Source: Neovahlkampfia damariscottae (Eukaryota > Heterolobosea > Selenaionea > Neovahlkampfiida > Neovahlkampfiidae). From it: a stretch of DNA of 64,000 bases. The stretch covers positions 62,001-126,000 of the forward strand of contig JABLTG010000029.1 of assembly GCA_016618085.1 (NCBI GenBank). Reading direction: 5' to 3'. The translations under genes were made by a program, and so were the position numbers. The notes under the pieces are model-generated. The model ran no database searches and was not told where the DNA came from. It was given only the letters and a program-made list of their open reading frames with translations. Shown piece by piece: positions 30,354 to 40,012 of this stretch (positions within the stretch are counted from its first letter, which is position 1; each line of letters begins with the position of its first letter).

Positions 30354-32798
30354 ATGCAAAGATTGATCTTGTTCAAACTGAATAACTTTCATTTCAGCAA
30401 AATATATACTTTTAAAAGTTCTTTAGGAAGGAATTATTCCAAAATTTTAAGATTCAAAGATATAAAACCAGAACATTTTTCACAAGTCGGGGAGAAAAAT
30501 GAAATCCTGAGCAAGATTTACAATTTACAAAGTTTCATCAAAATTCCAAATGGATTTTGTTTGACCAAGGAAGTATGTTTAGATTTCTTGTACAATTCAG
30601 AATTACCCACCACAACATCCAATGTAAAAGACTTAGTTTCATCAATGAAATCACAAGATGAATTGAAATCATTCATTAATGAAAAAATCCAAAAAACTCA
30701 ATTTTCAAAATTCATAACAGAAACTATTCAACAAAATTATCAAGATTTAGAACGTCAGTATGGAAATCATTGTCCAATAGTAATACGATCAAATGTTAGT
30801 GAAGAATATGACTTTGAACCATTTTACAACATCAGAGATACAAATGAAATCATGGAAAATTTGAAATCCAAGATATCTGAAATCTATTATTATGTTAGTA
30901 AAGAGACATTTCATTCAAGAACGATTTCGGAAAAAATATTTCACAATATCAGTTTAACACTTCAAAAGATGATTGAATCAAATGAATTTGTTCCTTCTGG
31001 TGTAATGTATAACGTTGATTTTAGAACTGGCTTTAGGAATGCAATTGAAATTTTATCAAATTTTGGGTACTGTGAAGAAATTTTGGACTCAGATCATTAT
31101 GTATGTTTCAAACCAAATGTTGAAAAAGATATCTTTCCAATCATTGAAAAATCAAGAGGTGAAAAATTTTATCGTTCAATTCTTGAAAGAAATGGGAAGA
31201 ATTTACACAAAATTCGTAATTCAACTCCGATTAAATCCAAGTATTGTTTGACTGATGAAGAAATTATATTCTTATCAAAACATGCAATTTCCATTGAAAA
31301 AATGGTCGAAGGAAATAATGTTGAATTGAAAATAAAATGGGCTAAAGATGCAAAAACGAAAGACATCTACATAATAAATGTGAAAGAGATGAAGAAAATT
31401 TCCAGATTATCAAATGAAAATTGGATTACTGAATATGATCTATTGGATAAGAATCAAAAGGAAATATTAATTGGAGATTCAATAAATGACAGAATAGTTT
31501 CAGGAAAAGTGTTAAATATCAAAAAAATGGATAATTTCAAACCTGGAAGAATTTTGGTTACAAATTCCACCAATCATCAATGGAATCAAGCATTGAAACG
31601 ATCAAAAGGATTAATAACAGAAAATGATCAAAAATTCAGTCATGGTCCATTATTTACCAAATCTCAAGGAATTCCATGCATTTTTGGAGCTCAAAAGGCA
31701 ACTCAAATTTTAAGAAATGGACAAACAATTACAATGGATGGGAATACAGGTAAAGTTTACTCAGGGAAATTAGATTTCAAAATTTCTCAGCATGATTTAA
31801 TATTGATGCCAAAAACTCAAACAAAAATCATGATGAAAATGGAAAGACCAGAAGAAGCTTTCAAGTATTCATTTGTGCCAAATTCAGGAGTTGGAATGTT
31901 AAAAATAGATACAATTTTGAAAAGAATTGGTATTCATCCAATGTCTATTTTACATCCTTATCGTCTTCAAAAAAGAGATCAAATCAAATTAAACCAAATG
32001 ACAATGCAATACCCAGAAAAGAAAGAATTCTTCGTGGAGAAATTATCAAATGGAATTTCTTCTATATGTGCCGCATTTTATCCAAAACCTGTTGTTGTCA
32101 GTTTTTCTGATATGATGACTTCAGAATATTCAAATTTGTTGGGAGGTGAAACTTTTGAACCAAAAGAAAGAAATCCTGTTTTGGGATTAAGAGGAGCAAG
32201 AAGATATCTCAGTGATAGTTATAAAGAAGCTTTTACATTAGAATGTGAAGCAATCAAAAGAGTTAGAGAAAAAATGAAATTTGACAATATCCAACTAATC
32301 ATACCAATGTGTAGAACTGTAGAAATGGGTAAACTGATCCTTGAAGAGTTAAAAACAAATGAATTGGAAAAGAATGAAAATTTGAAAATATTTCTTATTT
32401 GTGAACTTCCTTCTCATATTTTTCAGTTGGATCAATTTTTAGAATTGTTTGATGGTTATAGTATAGGTACAAATGATTTAACTCAAATGATATTGGGTAT
32501 TGATAAAGCAATCAAATGGGAAATGATTTCAAAAATTTATGATGAAAAAAATTCGGTGATTAAAAATATCATTGCAAATACAATTGAAAAAGTTTTGAAA
32601 AAAAAGAAATACATTAATATTTGTGGAGATGCTGTCTCTGAATATCCTGATTTTACTGAATTTTTAATAGAAAATGAAATTGATGCAGTGACAATCAATC
32701 CAAATTCAATGATAAAATCAATTCATTTGATTCATGAAAAAGAAACTTTAATATCACGAATATTTGCCAAAAAACCTGAAATTTTTAGTTCAGGATAA
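30354..32798 (+). CDS. PEP synthase (pyruvate, water dikinase)-like protein, divergent
   Basis: 814 residues with no intron, unusual here. The domain order follows bacterial PpsA/PPDK. ATP-grasp part: VGEKNEILSKI and IKIPNGFCLT, then IVIRSNVSEEYDF, where a longer loop is expected. Swivelling phosphohistidine domain: KFSHGPLFTKSQGIPCIFG keeps the His but not the usual TCH. PEP-binding barrel: LLGGETFEPKERNPVLGLRG and ARRYL, GYSIGTNDLTQM and the catalytic Cys in INICGDAVSEYPDF. The N-terminus (MQRLILFKLNNFHFSKIYTF) could be a mitochondrial presequence. It would make PEP from pyruvate for gluconeogenesis; activity is uncertain because the ATP loop is shortened. CCAAT lies 7 bp before the ATG. 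Its 3' end overlaps the convergent aminotransferase by 14 bp. Confidence 0.78.
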   Translation: MQRLILFKLNNFHFSKIYTFKSSLGRNYSKILRFKDIKPEHFSQVGEKNEILSKIYNLQSFIKIPNGFCLTKEVCLDFLYNSELPTTTSNVKDLVSSMKSQDELKSFINEKIQKTQFSKFITETIQQNYQDLERQYGNHCPIVIRSNVSEEYDFEPFYNIRDTNEIMENLKSKISEIYYYVSKETFHSRTISEKIFHNISLTLQKMIESNEFVPSGVMYNVDFRTGFRNAIEILSNFGYCEEILDSDHYVCFKPNVEKDIFPIIEKSRGEKFYRSILERNGKNLHKIRNSTPIKSKYCLTDEEIIFLSKHAISIEKMVEGNNVELKIKWAKDAKTKDIYIINVKEMKKISRLSNENWITEYDLLDKNQKEILIGDSINDRIVSGKVLNIKKMDNFKPGRILVTNSTNHQWNQALKRSKGLITENDQKFSHGPLFTKSQGIPCIFGAQKATQILRNGQTITMDGNTGKVYSGKLDFKISQHDLILMPKTQTKIMMKMERPEEAFKYSFVPNSGVGMLKIDTILKRIGIHPMSILHPYRLQKRDQIKLNQMTMQYPEKKEFFVEKLSNGISSICAAFYPKPVVVSFSDMMTSEYSNLLGGETFEPKERNPVLGLRGARRYLSDSYKEAFTLECEAIKRVREKMKFDNIQLIIPMCRTVEMGKLILEELKTNELEKNENLKIFLICELPSHIFQLDQFLELFDGYSIGTNDLTQMILGIDKAIKWEMISKIYDEKNSVIKNIIANTIEKVLKKKKYINICGDAVSEYPDFTEFLIENEIDAVTINPNSMIKSIHLIHEKETLISRIFAKKPEIFSSG

Positions 32799-33753
32799 TT
32801 TCTTCACTCATTTCTAATAAATTTTTTTTCACTTTTGCTCCAAGTTTTGAAGAAAATTCAATTGGGAAATCTAATTCTTTAACTTCATCGGTGAATTGTT
32901 TTTTATCATTCTTATTTTCTTTTCCAAAAATACCATCGAAATACTTTTCAGTTTTATGTAGGTATACCTTTTCTACAGGAAAAACCAATCTTGTAGTGCT
33001 TGAAATAAAAACTTCTTTCCATTCACTTATTTCACTAATTTTTGGTGCTTTGAAAACAACTTCAATATTTTCATCTTTGCATATTTGTAGTATCAATGTT
33101 CTAACTGTTCCAGATATAATTCCTTCATTAGATGTATATAATCTATTGTCATTCATTAAAACAAAAAAATTAGAAGACAATCCTTCATTTGCATGACCTT
33201 CATGATCAACTAGTACAACTTCATTTGATGTTTTACAAAATTTCACATCTTCTATTTGTTTTCTATAACGTACCCATTCAGAATCTTTCGCTAAAATATG
33301 TTTTCTTGAACCTGGAATGAACTCAATAGATCTCTTGATTTTATCATCAAATGCATCATTCAATCTTGAAAAATGAATTAATAAATCACATGAATCATTT
33401 TCCCAAGTTATCAAAATTGTCAATTTCAAATCATCTTTTGTGTTGTCCACTAAAAAACCTTCTTTCAAATTTTTTTTCAGTTCTTCTTGGAGAAGTGCTT
33501 CATTTGTGATTTTTTCAAAACATTTTGGAATATTTTTGTAATTTTCTTTGATCATAATTTGACAAGAATCTGATAATCTTTTGACATGTTGTCGGAGATT
33601 GAAAACATAAAATTTTCCGTTTTCTGTTTTGATTGTTCTAGCGCCTGTATAGGCACCTCTTTGTGATTCTGATAAAAATTTACCAGCATCAATTGTTGTT
33701 TTTAAAAGTTTTCCATTCTTTGTAATGTATGGTAAATTGAACAAATTAGACAT
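32785..33753 (-). CDS. Class IV (fold type IV) PLP aminotransferase/lyase-like protein
   Basis: 322 residues, intronless. Matches branched-chain and D-amino-acid aminotransferase relatives: RGAYTGARTIKT, FNLRQHVKRLSDS, KHILAKDSEWVRYRK, VVLVDHEGHANEGLSSNFFVL and GIISGTVRTLIL. The Lys needed for PLP probably lies in VRYRKQIEDVK. Substrate (branched-chain keto acid, aminodeoxychorismate or other) cannot be told. ATTGG 33767-33771 is 13 bp upstream. Confidence 0.75.
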   Translation of the reverse strand: MSNLFNLPYITKNGKLLKTTIDAGKFLSESQRGAYTGARTIKTENGKFYVFNLRQHVKRLSDSCQIMIKENYKNIPKCFEKITNEALLQEELKKNLKEGFLVDNTKDDLKLTILITWENDSCDLLIHFSRLNDAFDDKIKRSIEFIPGSRKHILAKDSEWVRYRKQIEDVKFCKTSNEVVLVDHEGHANEGLSSNFFVLMNDNRLYTSNEGIISGTVRTLILQICKDENIEVVFKAPKISEISEWKEVFISSTTRLVFPVEKVYLHKTEKYFDGIFGKENKNDKKQFTDEVKELDFPIEFSSKLGAKVKKNLLEMSEEIILN

Positions 33754-33861
33754 TAAAATTGAGCTGATTGGACAACCAAGACTTTTGCTTTTTATGTTTT
33801 TTCTGACAAAAATATTTGTTCTTTTTGATTCAATTGAAGGGTAGTTTTTTGTTTTTTTTCA

Positions 33862-34731
33862 ATGAGCCAATCAAGTGAAATATCAAAAAGAACTGAAGAA
33901 GAAACTGAGGAAGTAAAAACTCTATTTGTAAGCGGATTACCACTTAATGTTCGTGAAAGAGAAATATATTTGTTATTCCAACAATGTCCTGGTTATGATT
34001 CTTCAACTATAAAATTGAAAGCAAAAAGTGCAGTTGCATTTGTACTGTTTGACGACAACAAAACAGCTTCAAATGCAATTGATAAAATCAATGTAATATA
34101 AAAAAGAAACTAACCACTTCAAAAAGGGTACACAATTCGATCCGGATTCTTCAAATAAAATCAAAGTTGAACTTGCAAAAAACAACACAAAAATCCAAAA
34201 AAGAGAAAGATCAACCACTCCAGAGAATCATTCTGAAAAAAGAATGAAACATAATTATCCTCAATCTTCTTTTTTCCAAAGTTTTTCATTTAATTTTTTT
34301 AATTTTTTTTCCAAGATGGTTTTTACAATCCTGTATTGAGTAGAGGTTTATTTCCAATAACACCACCTCCAGGACCTTTAAATATAGAAGAATACTCAAA
34401 TTATTTCAACGATTTTTATTATCAACCATCCAAAGGCTGTAATACAATCTTTATTGCAAATTTAGATTCTTCAATCAAAGAAAAAGATATTTTGGATCTT
34501 TGTTGTAAAATACCTGGTTATTCAAGAGTAAAATACCACAAAAATTAATATCTCTAGATGAAAATGTTAAGAGGTGAAAATAAAAAAGATCCAGTTTGTT
34601 TTGTTGAATTTTATGATGTCAATTATGCACATTCTGCAATCAGAAATTTAACAGGTGTAATTTTAAAAGGAATGAAAAATCCAATCAGAGTTGAATTTGC
34701 AAAAAATGAAATGGGAGAAAAAAAAAAATAA
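33862..34731 (+). CDS. RNA-binding protein with two RRMs, RBPMS/couch-potato-like
   Basis: First RRM: TLFVSGLPLNVREREIYLLF, CPGYDSSTIKLKAKSAVAFV and FDPDSSNKIKVELAKNNTK, a close match to the RBPMS/MEC-8 family. A basic linker (KRERSTTPENHSEKRMKHN) follows, then the second RRM: CNTIFIANLDSSIKEKDILDL, PVCFVEFYDVNYAHSAI and GMKNPIRVEFAKNE. Short introns at about 34093-34126, 34297-34318 and 34547-34558, the last poorly resolved. Likely binds and regulates mRNAs. A CCAAT lies just inside the coding region instead of upstream. Confidence 0.8.
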
Positions 34732-34798
34732 AATTTTATAACGTTTCAGAATGCACCGATTTTTTTGTGATTAAAAATCTTTATTTTATCATAATTTT

Positions 34799-35989
34799 TC
34801 ATTTTGAATTCATCAACATTTGAGACAATGAAATTCCAAAAATTAACAGTGAAGAAATCACAATTGTCACCATTGTTATTGAAAAAATAATGATAGCAGG
34901 TATCAATAATGAGGGTGTTTCATCACATGACAATGGGAAATAATTCAATTTTTCATGAATACCTCCTGAAATCAATGAATTAGAACAACAAAGTAATTGT
35001 CGTAAAATATGACCACATTTCTCACTCATACATGATCCGTTCGGTATTGCTTCTGTAAGGAAAGAAATAGTACCATTTTCTTTCTGATAAAAGTCCAAAG
35101 GACATCCATTGTCCTTCCAACATTGTTGATAATCAATAGCATATTGAGTGTAATTACATGCATCTTGTTGAATGTCATGAATTTTACAAACACTTTCTTT
35201 GGTTCCATTTTGATTATTAATACAGAAACAAGCTTCTCCCATTGATGAAGAACAATTTCTATTACCACATGGTAAATCATCAATGATATGATATCCGCAC
35301 CTTTTTACATTTTCATTTTCTGACTTCATACAGCTATAAATTCCAATACATTCAATATCCTCAATACATATATCACCTTTAACTTTCTTCCCAATTTTTT
35401 CGCATTTCTTATTTTTCGTGCAAGCGGTTCCGATTGGACATAGAATGTAATAGTTATGTCCTGGTGATTTATCAATAAAATCATCACATGAATCATTTTC
35501 ATTTAATCTTTTTTCACACATTTTCGTTTTTTTTGAGCAATAAAGTTTTTCAGCACATTCAACAGGTGCTTCTGGATTGCAAGGATATTTTTCTTGCTTT
35601 CCGACACAAAAACCAAAAGTACAAATACCACCATAACACTGAATAAAATTTTAAGTTTTTTTTGTCATTTACTTCTTTGTCTGAGTCACAATGTTCTCCG
35701 TTATATTTTAATGAGTTACAAACATGTTCAATACATTTAACATGGTTTAATTCACTCAAAAAGCAATCTGAATGATGTTCACAACGAGCTCCTCTTTATT
35801 TTTTTTTTAATATTTTTTTTAATTTTACAGATGACCAGGTTTACATTCATGATGCTGACAAGTTAAAAAATTCTTACAAAAAAAATTTTTGTCGTCACAA
35901 AAAGAACCTTTAACACCATAAGTGGCGTTTATGCATTGTGAGAAAGTGGAACTGATAAAAACTACCAGTATTAACAACACAATTTTCAT
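34799..35989 (-). CDS. Cys-rich type I membrane protein with EGF-like spacing
   Basis: Signal peptide MKIVLLILVVFISSTFSQ from the ATG 35987-35989, a long ectodomain with many Cys pairs (FCDDKNFFCKNFLTC, RCEHHSDCF, CYGGICTFGFCVG, ACTKNKKCEKIG, CFCINNQNG), one transmembrane helix (LLIPAIIIFSITMVTIVISS) and a tiny tail. At least two short introns (about 35643-35672 and 35796-35832). No named domain fits exactly. CCAAT 36009-36013, 19 bp upstream. A surface receptor or adhesin is possible, not shown. Confidence 0.65.
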
Positions 35990-36008
35990 CACAAAATGAA
36001 AAGTTGGA

Positions 36009-36013
36009 CCAAT
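36009..36013 (-). promoter_or_regulatory. CCAAT box, context GGACCAATGAAAA
   Basis: 19 bp upstream of the Cys-rich membrane protein gene that starts at 35989. Confidence 0.55.
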
Positions 36014-36038
36014 GAAAATGAATCACAGAATGATTTAT

Positions 36039-36380
36039 TCATAAACCAAGTTCTTTCTCCAATTCTGCTTTATGTGCTCTATATTTTTTAAATTCATTTG
36101 AAACAATAAATCTTGATACTGTGTCATAAATGTTAACTTCAACTTCATCTTCAGCAACCGAAAATAAATCATTATCAAATTTTTCATCATCAAATCTTTT
36201 CAATGTTTCACGTGAAGCTTCGATGATAGATTAACTTCCAATGGGGAAACTCTAGATATCAAATAATTCTCTTTAATTTTCATTCCAAATCTTTTCTTTC
36301 CAATTTCCTTTGTTAATTTATAATCTACTATATCCAATTTGAAATAGATATTTTCTGTAAAAATTTATTCAATTTTTTCT
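36039..36380 (-). pseudogene. RGS-domain remnant
   Basis: Two frames together cover the C-terminal two thirds of an RGS domain: ENIYFKLDIVDYKLTKEI and YLISRVSPLEVNLSS in one, EASRETLKRFDDEKFDNDLF and IYDTVSRFIVSNEFKKYR in the other. They are offset by one base near 36230. The first RGS helices and any start codon are missing, because the next gene upstream ends 13 bp before. I read it as the broken end of a lost RGS gene. An exon of the upstream nucleotidyltransferase gene was considered but the splice does not keep frame. Confidence 0.6.
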
Positions 36381-36392
36381 CCGAATTCTTAT

Positions 36393-38180
36393 TTACTTTT
36401 CAATTTGATATTCCTTCACAATTTTCATTGTTGATATTAATTTTTGAATTGGACAGCATTTTACAAATTCTTTTGTATTTCCTTTGTATTTTCTAATTTG
36501 TATTAAAGGGAAAATGAATGGATATTTTTGAGCTTCTTTTGCAAAATCAACATAATCCAAATTGCTAATGCCTAAATATATTTTTTCCAAAAAACTGATG
36601 AATTCATTCAATTCACTATTACACTCATCAAATTTCTTCTTGAATGGAATGAAAGTTTCAAGGTTCAAAAACTCTAAATTTCCGTTCAACCTTGAAATAT
36701 CCAAGATTGCTTTTCGGATTGTATTTGGATCATAATGCAATTGATATTTCAAAATTTCCAGGTTTAAGAATTGAGATGAGGCTATTTGAACAATTTTGTT
36801 GTTGTAAAATAAATACAATCCTTTGTGGGTCAAAGGATCAGAATTTCTGATGAAATCCAATAATTGATCTTTGCAATCGAAATAATATCTTTTAGGTAAA
36901 CCCCATTGATAAAAAGATGCAATTTCAAAAATATCCAATGATTTTTTCAATCCTCTGTCATAAGCGTAGATCAAAATCAAATTATCTTTGATTTGAATTG
37001 ATATATGATTTTCATTGGTCAAACTTAAATTAAAAATCAACTCCAAATTGGTGTTAGTTGGAAATTTATATTTTTTCTGTTTCCAAATTTTCCAAAATGA
37101 TTCTTCAACAGGGAAATTAAATTTTGAAATGATTGAATAATCACAATTTAATTCTTTCACATTTTCCGAATAGTATTCCCGAAATGAGATTTGTTTTGGG
37201 AAAGCTATATTCCATTTATCATTGAAATAGAACATTCCAATATTAACACCATCCAAATATTCATAAATTATTGATTCTTTAATGTTGAAATTTTTAGGAA
37301 TTTCATTGATGAAATTTGGATATGAAAACAACAACTTTGAATCTTTCAGAACTTTTCCTTGTGAAAATTTCTTGATTTTATTTTCGTTTGCAACGTTAAA
37401 TTCATCCAAAACAAAATAAACAAAATCATTTTCAACATAATCCAATGAATAATTTTCCGTCAAATAATCCAAACCATGAATTGCAATCAACTCATTTAAT
37501 GATTTCAAATTAATATCTTTAACAATAGGATATTTATAATCCTTCATAGAATGGACTAAATCACTGAATTCTTCGTAAAACATCTTTTCAATTTCTTTCC
37601 ACGAATCAAATTGATTGTTAAATAGAGTATTCCAGTATTTATTGCCAATTTCATAATCCAAAATTTTCTTATTTTTCCAAATATCAATGGAAAATAGTAA
37701 CTTTCGAAAGCAATGCCCAATATACTTCAAACTCATTTTTCTGTTTTTGAAAAAAAATTGTTTTGCTTTGTTCCAATTTAATGATGCTTCATGAATGAAT
37801 TGTTGATGTAACTTCCGTGTATTCAAACGAAATAAATTCTTAAAATCTAGTTTTTCAAAAATAATAAATTCACTGGGTATCCATAAAACTAAAAGAGCAT
37901 CAACAGCTTGCTCTTGAATTAATAATTTGAAATATTCTTCATGATACATATTTATGTTATATAATCCATCATCATATGTTTTTCTTCCATTAAAATATTC
38001 TCCTTTGATTATTAATGTGAAATCAAAATCAGAATTTTTGTTGTTTGTTTTGAACAAATATGAACCGACTAAATACAAATTCAACAAGTCTTCTGGGTGC
38101 GTATGTTGTTTCATAACTTCTATCACTTTTTCTGAAAGTTTTTCTTTGGAGAATTTTTCCACTTCTTTTTCCATTTTCAT
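36393..38180 (-). CDS. Nucleotidyltransferase fused to a degenerate RNA-ligase-like domain
   Basis: 595 residues, intronless. Residues about 30-110 look like a minimal nucleotidyltransferase: LYLVGSYLFKT then NSDFDFTLIIKG gives GS...DxD, with a further acidic strand AVDALLVLW. After a helical middle, residues about 300-480 follow the order of T4 Rnl1-like RNA ligases: IIYEYLDGVNIGMFYFNDKW (motif I region), NLELIFNLSL (motif III), HKGLYLFYNNKIVQIASSQFL (motifs IV-V). In active ligases motif I is KxDG; here the Lys is Tyr (YLDG), motif III has Asn for Glu, and motif V lacks its lysines, so the ligase half is probably inactive. A helical C-terminus follows. No CCAAT box near the ATG at 38180. 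The nucleotidyltransferase call is firm, the ligase call moderate. Confidence 0.55.
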   Translation of the reverse strand: MKMEKEVEKFSKEKLSEKVIEVMKQHTHPEDLLNLYLVGSYLFKTNNKNSDFDFTLIIKGEYFNGRKTYDDGLYNINMYHEEYFKLLIQEQAVDALLVLWIPSEFIIFEKLDFKNLFRLNTRKLHQQFIHEASLNWNKAKQFFFKNRKMSLKYIGHCFRKLLFSIDIWKNKKILDYEIGNKYWNTLFNNQFDSWKEIEKMFYEEFSDLVHSMKDYKYPIVKDINLKSLNELIAIHGLDYLTENYSLDYVENDFVYFVLDEFNVANENKIKKFSQGKVLKDSKLLFSYPNFINEIPKNFNIKESIIYEYLDGVNIGMFYFNDKWNIAFPKQISFREYYSENVKELNCDYSIISKFNFPVEESFWKIWKQKKYKFPTNTNLELIFNLSLTNENHISIQIKDNLILIYAYDRGLKKSLDIFEIASFYQWGLPKRYYFDCKDQLLDFIRNSDPLTHKGLYLFYNNKIVQIASSQFLNLEILKYQLHYDPNTIRKAILDISRLNGNLEFLNLETFIPFKKKFDECNSELNEFISFLEKIYLGISNLDYVDFAKEAQKYPFIFPLIQIRKYKGNTKEFVKCCPIQKLISTMKIVKEYQIEK

Positions 38181-38508
38181 TCAATTTGATTCGTCAACCA
38201 AAAATTTTTTAATTCACAGCAACAATGAAGAACCAGTAGACACAAAATCAAGTGAACAGAGCTTTTAGTAATCCATAGAACTTCTTTCTTTCCAATTTGA
38301 AGAAATTGTGACCAAGTTTTAACCTTGACAATTTAAATTTAAAAAACAATTTGTTGACTTCGGACAGATTCAATTTTTGGGACTTCAGAATTTAAATTTT
38401 ATGTTTTTGTTTGGTTTTTTTTTTTGAAATTGGAAGGGGTTCTAAATGATCAAAAAAAAACTATAAATACTGTCCAATTGCAGGCAAGATTTCCACAAAA
38501 AAAAGTTG
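38181..38508. promoter_or_regulatory. Divergent intergenic region with TATA-like and CCAAT boxes
   Basis: 328 bp. CTATAAATA at 38462-38470, then CCAAT at 38474-38478, 30 bp before the ATG at 38509. The TATA-like motif is the clearest one I saw near a start in this window. No gene seen. Confidence 0.45.
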
Positions 38509-39996
38509 ATGATGAAAACTCTTATTCTACTGCTCATATGCTTTACAAGTTTTTCAATTGCTCAAACTACAAACGAATGTGACTACCAAAAACTCACAAC
38601 TGCACTCAGAGATGCAAATGCTCTCATTGCCAGTATAAATGCGACATCTGACTACGATATTCCAAATTTCGTAGCTTCCTCAAAAACTGCATTGATTCCT
38701 GTTTATAATTGCCTCTCACAAATCACAAAACAGAATCGGAATGCATAAATGGAGGGTATTGTTTAAGTGCTCGCTCTTTCCAAACTACTGAAAAAACACC
38801 TTACAATGCTACTTTTTGTGCTCAAACCAAAATGTGTTCGAATTTGAAATGTACCAAATATCAAGATCCTCCTTGTTCAGAATCAGTATGCAATCAAGGA
38901 GGAAGATATATGGGTTTTCCAATTTTTCAAAAATCTTGTATCGTTCCTTTTGATCATGATTCAACGACTGGACAAAAATCATGCACTGGCGGACAACAAA
39001 AAAGTGTAAGATGTGTCAAAGGATATGAACAAACTCAATGTACCGCATTTGGAGGCATTTTTGCAACAATACCAACAACTGAAGCTGAACGCTTAAAATA
39101 CAAACTGTGTACAATCAATTTAACAAAAGTGATCACAACAATACCAGAAAAAGATTGTGCTGGATGTGGAGGAAATTTAGACACAGCATTTAAATGGGTC
39201 AAAGGTAATTGGCTAGACAGTGTTTTATACAAATCTCAAAAATGGATTGTGGCAGCTGAAGTTCCAGTAAATAGATGGATAAGTGGTGTAGATCTAACAA
39301 AATTCACAAATTTAGTAAAAAGTGTTGTATTATTGGAATCACTTGATGTTTATAAATCAATGATTCAATGCTCACATATTCCACTTCTTTCATTAACTCA
39401 AAAGATTGCATGTGATTGTAGAACTCCAAAAGCTCCAAATGGAACAGCTTGTTTTGAATCTCTAAAAACTTCTGTAGCTACGTTCAAAGTTTTTTCTGGT
39501 GTCACAAACAAATTAACAAGCACAGATGCTGATGTTACTCCAAGTTCAAGTGCTGTTTCTGTATCAAATGATTATGTCGAATTTATGATCATAAAAACTG
39601 ATCTTTCAACAATTACCACAACTCAAGATAAATTGATAGCTTTTGATTCTAAGGCAACACCAACTGGGTATTTAGCATCTGATGGTATTTCTGTTCAAAC
39701 AAAATCTGGAACTGCACTTTCTGGAAAAACAAACCTTTGTATCAAAAGAAAAGTAGAAAAAATTCCTTCAAGTTATAACTCACCAAGATTTGCAACTGTC
39801 TCCAATGGAATAATCACAAGAACCTCAGTAACCATAACAAACAATGATTACACAATCGAAATGTGTGGAGATATAACTGATACTCAAACATATTATATGA
39901 CATTTTTTTGAAGGAAATGGAACATCCAATGATTCAAAAAAACTCTCATTCAGTTTAATTATTCTTGTTGGAGTTATTACAGTGTTGCTTGTATAA
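38509..39996 (+). CDS. Cys-rich secreted or anchored surface protein, frame interrupted twice
   Basis: Signal peptide MMKTLILLLICFTSFSIAQ. The N-terminal piece ends NCLSQIT; the main body starts TESECINGGYCLS one frame over, at an A run near 38730. The body is rich in Cys (CAQTKMCSNLKCTKYQDPPC, CAGCGGN, CDCRTPK) and then Ser/Thr. It stops at YMTFF in a run of seven T near 39905; the frame with one T less continues GNGTSNDSKKLSFS and ends in a hydrophobic anchor LIILVGVITVLLV. Both breaks lie in homopolymers, so sequencing error is as likely as decay. Function unknown. Confidence 0.55.
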
Positions 39997-40012
39997 ATAA
40001 AATGTTTTTAAA

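Noticed and set aside
36039-36395. RGS piece as the last exon of the nucleotidyltransferase-ligase gene
   Set aside because: A GT...AG pair exists (about 36349-36394) but the join does not keep the RGS frame, and the RGS domain would lack its first helices.
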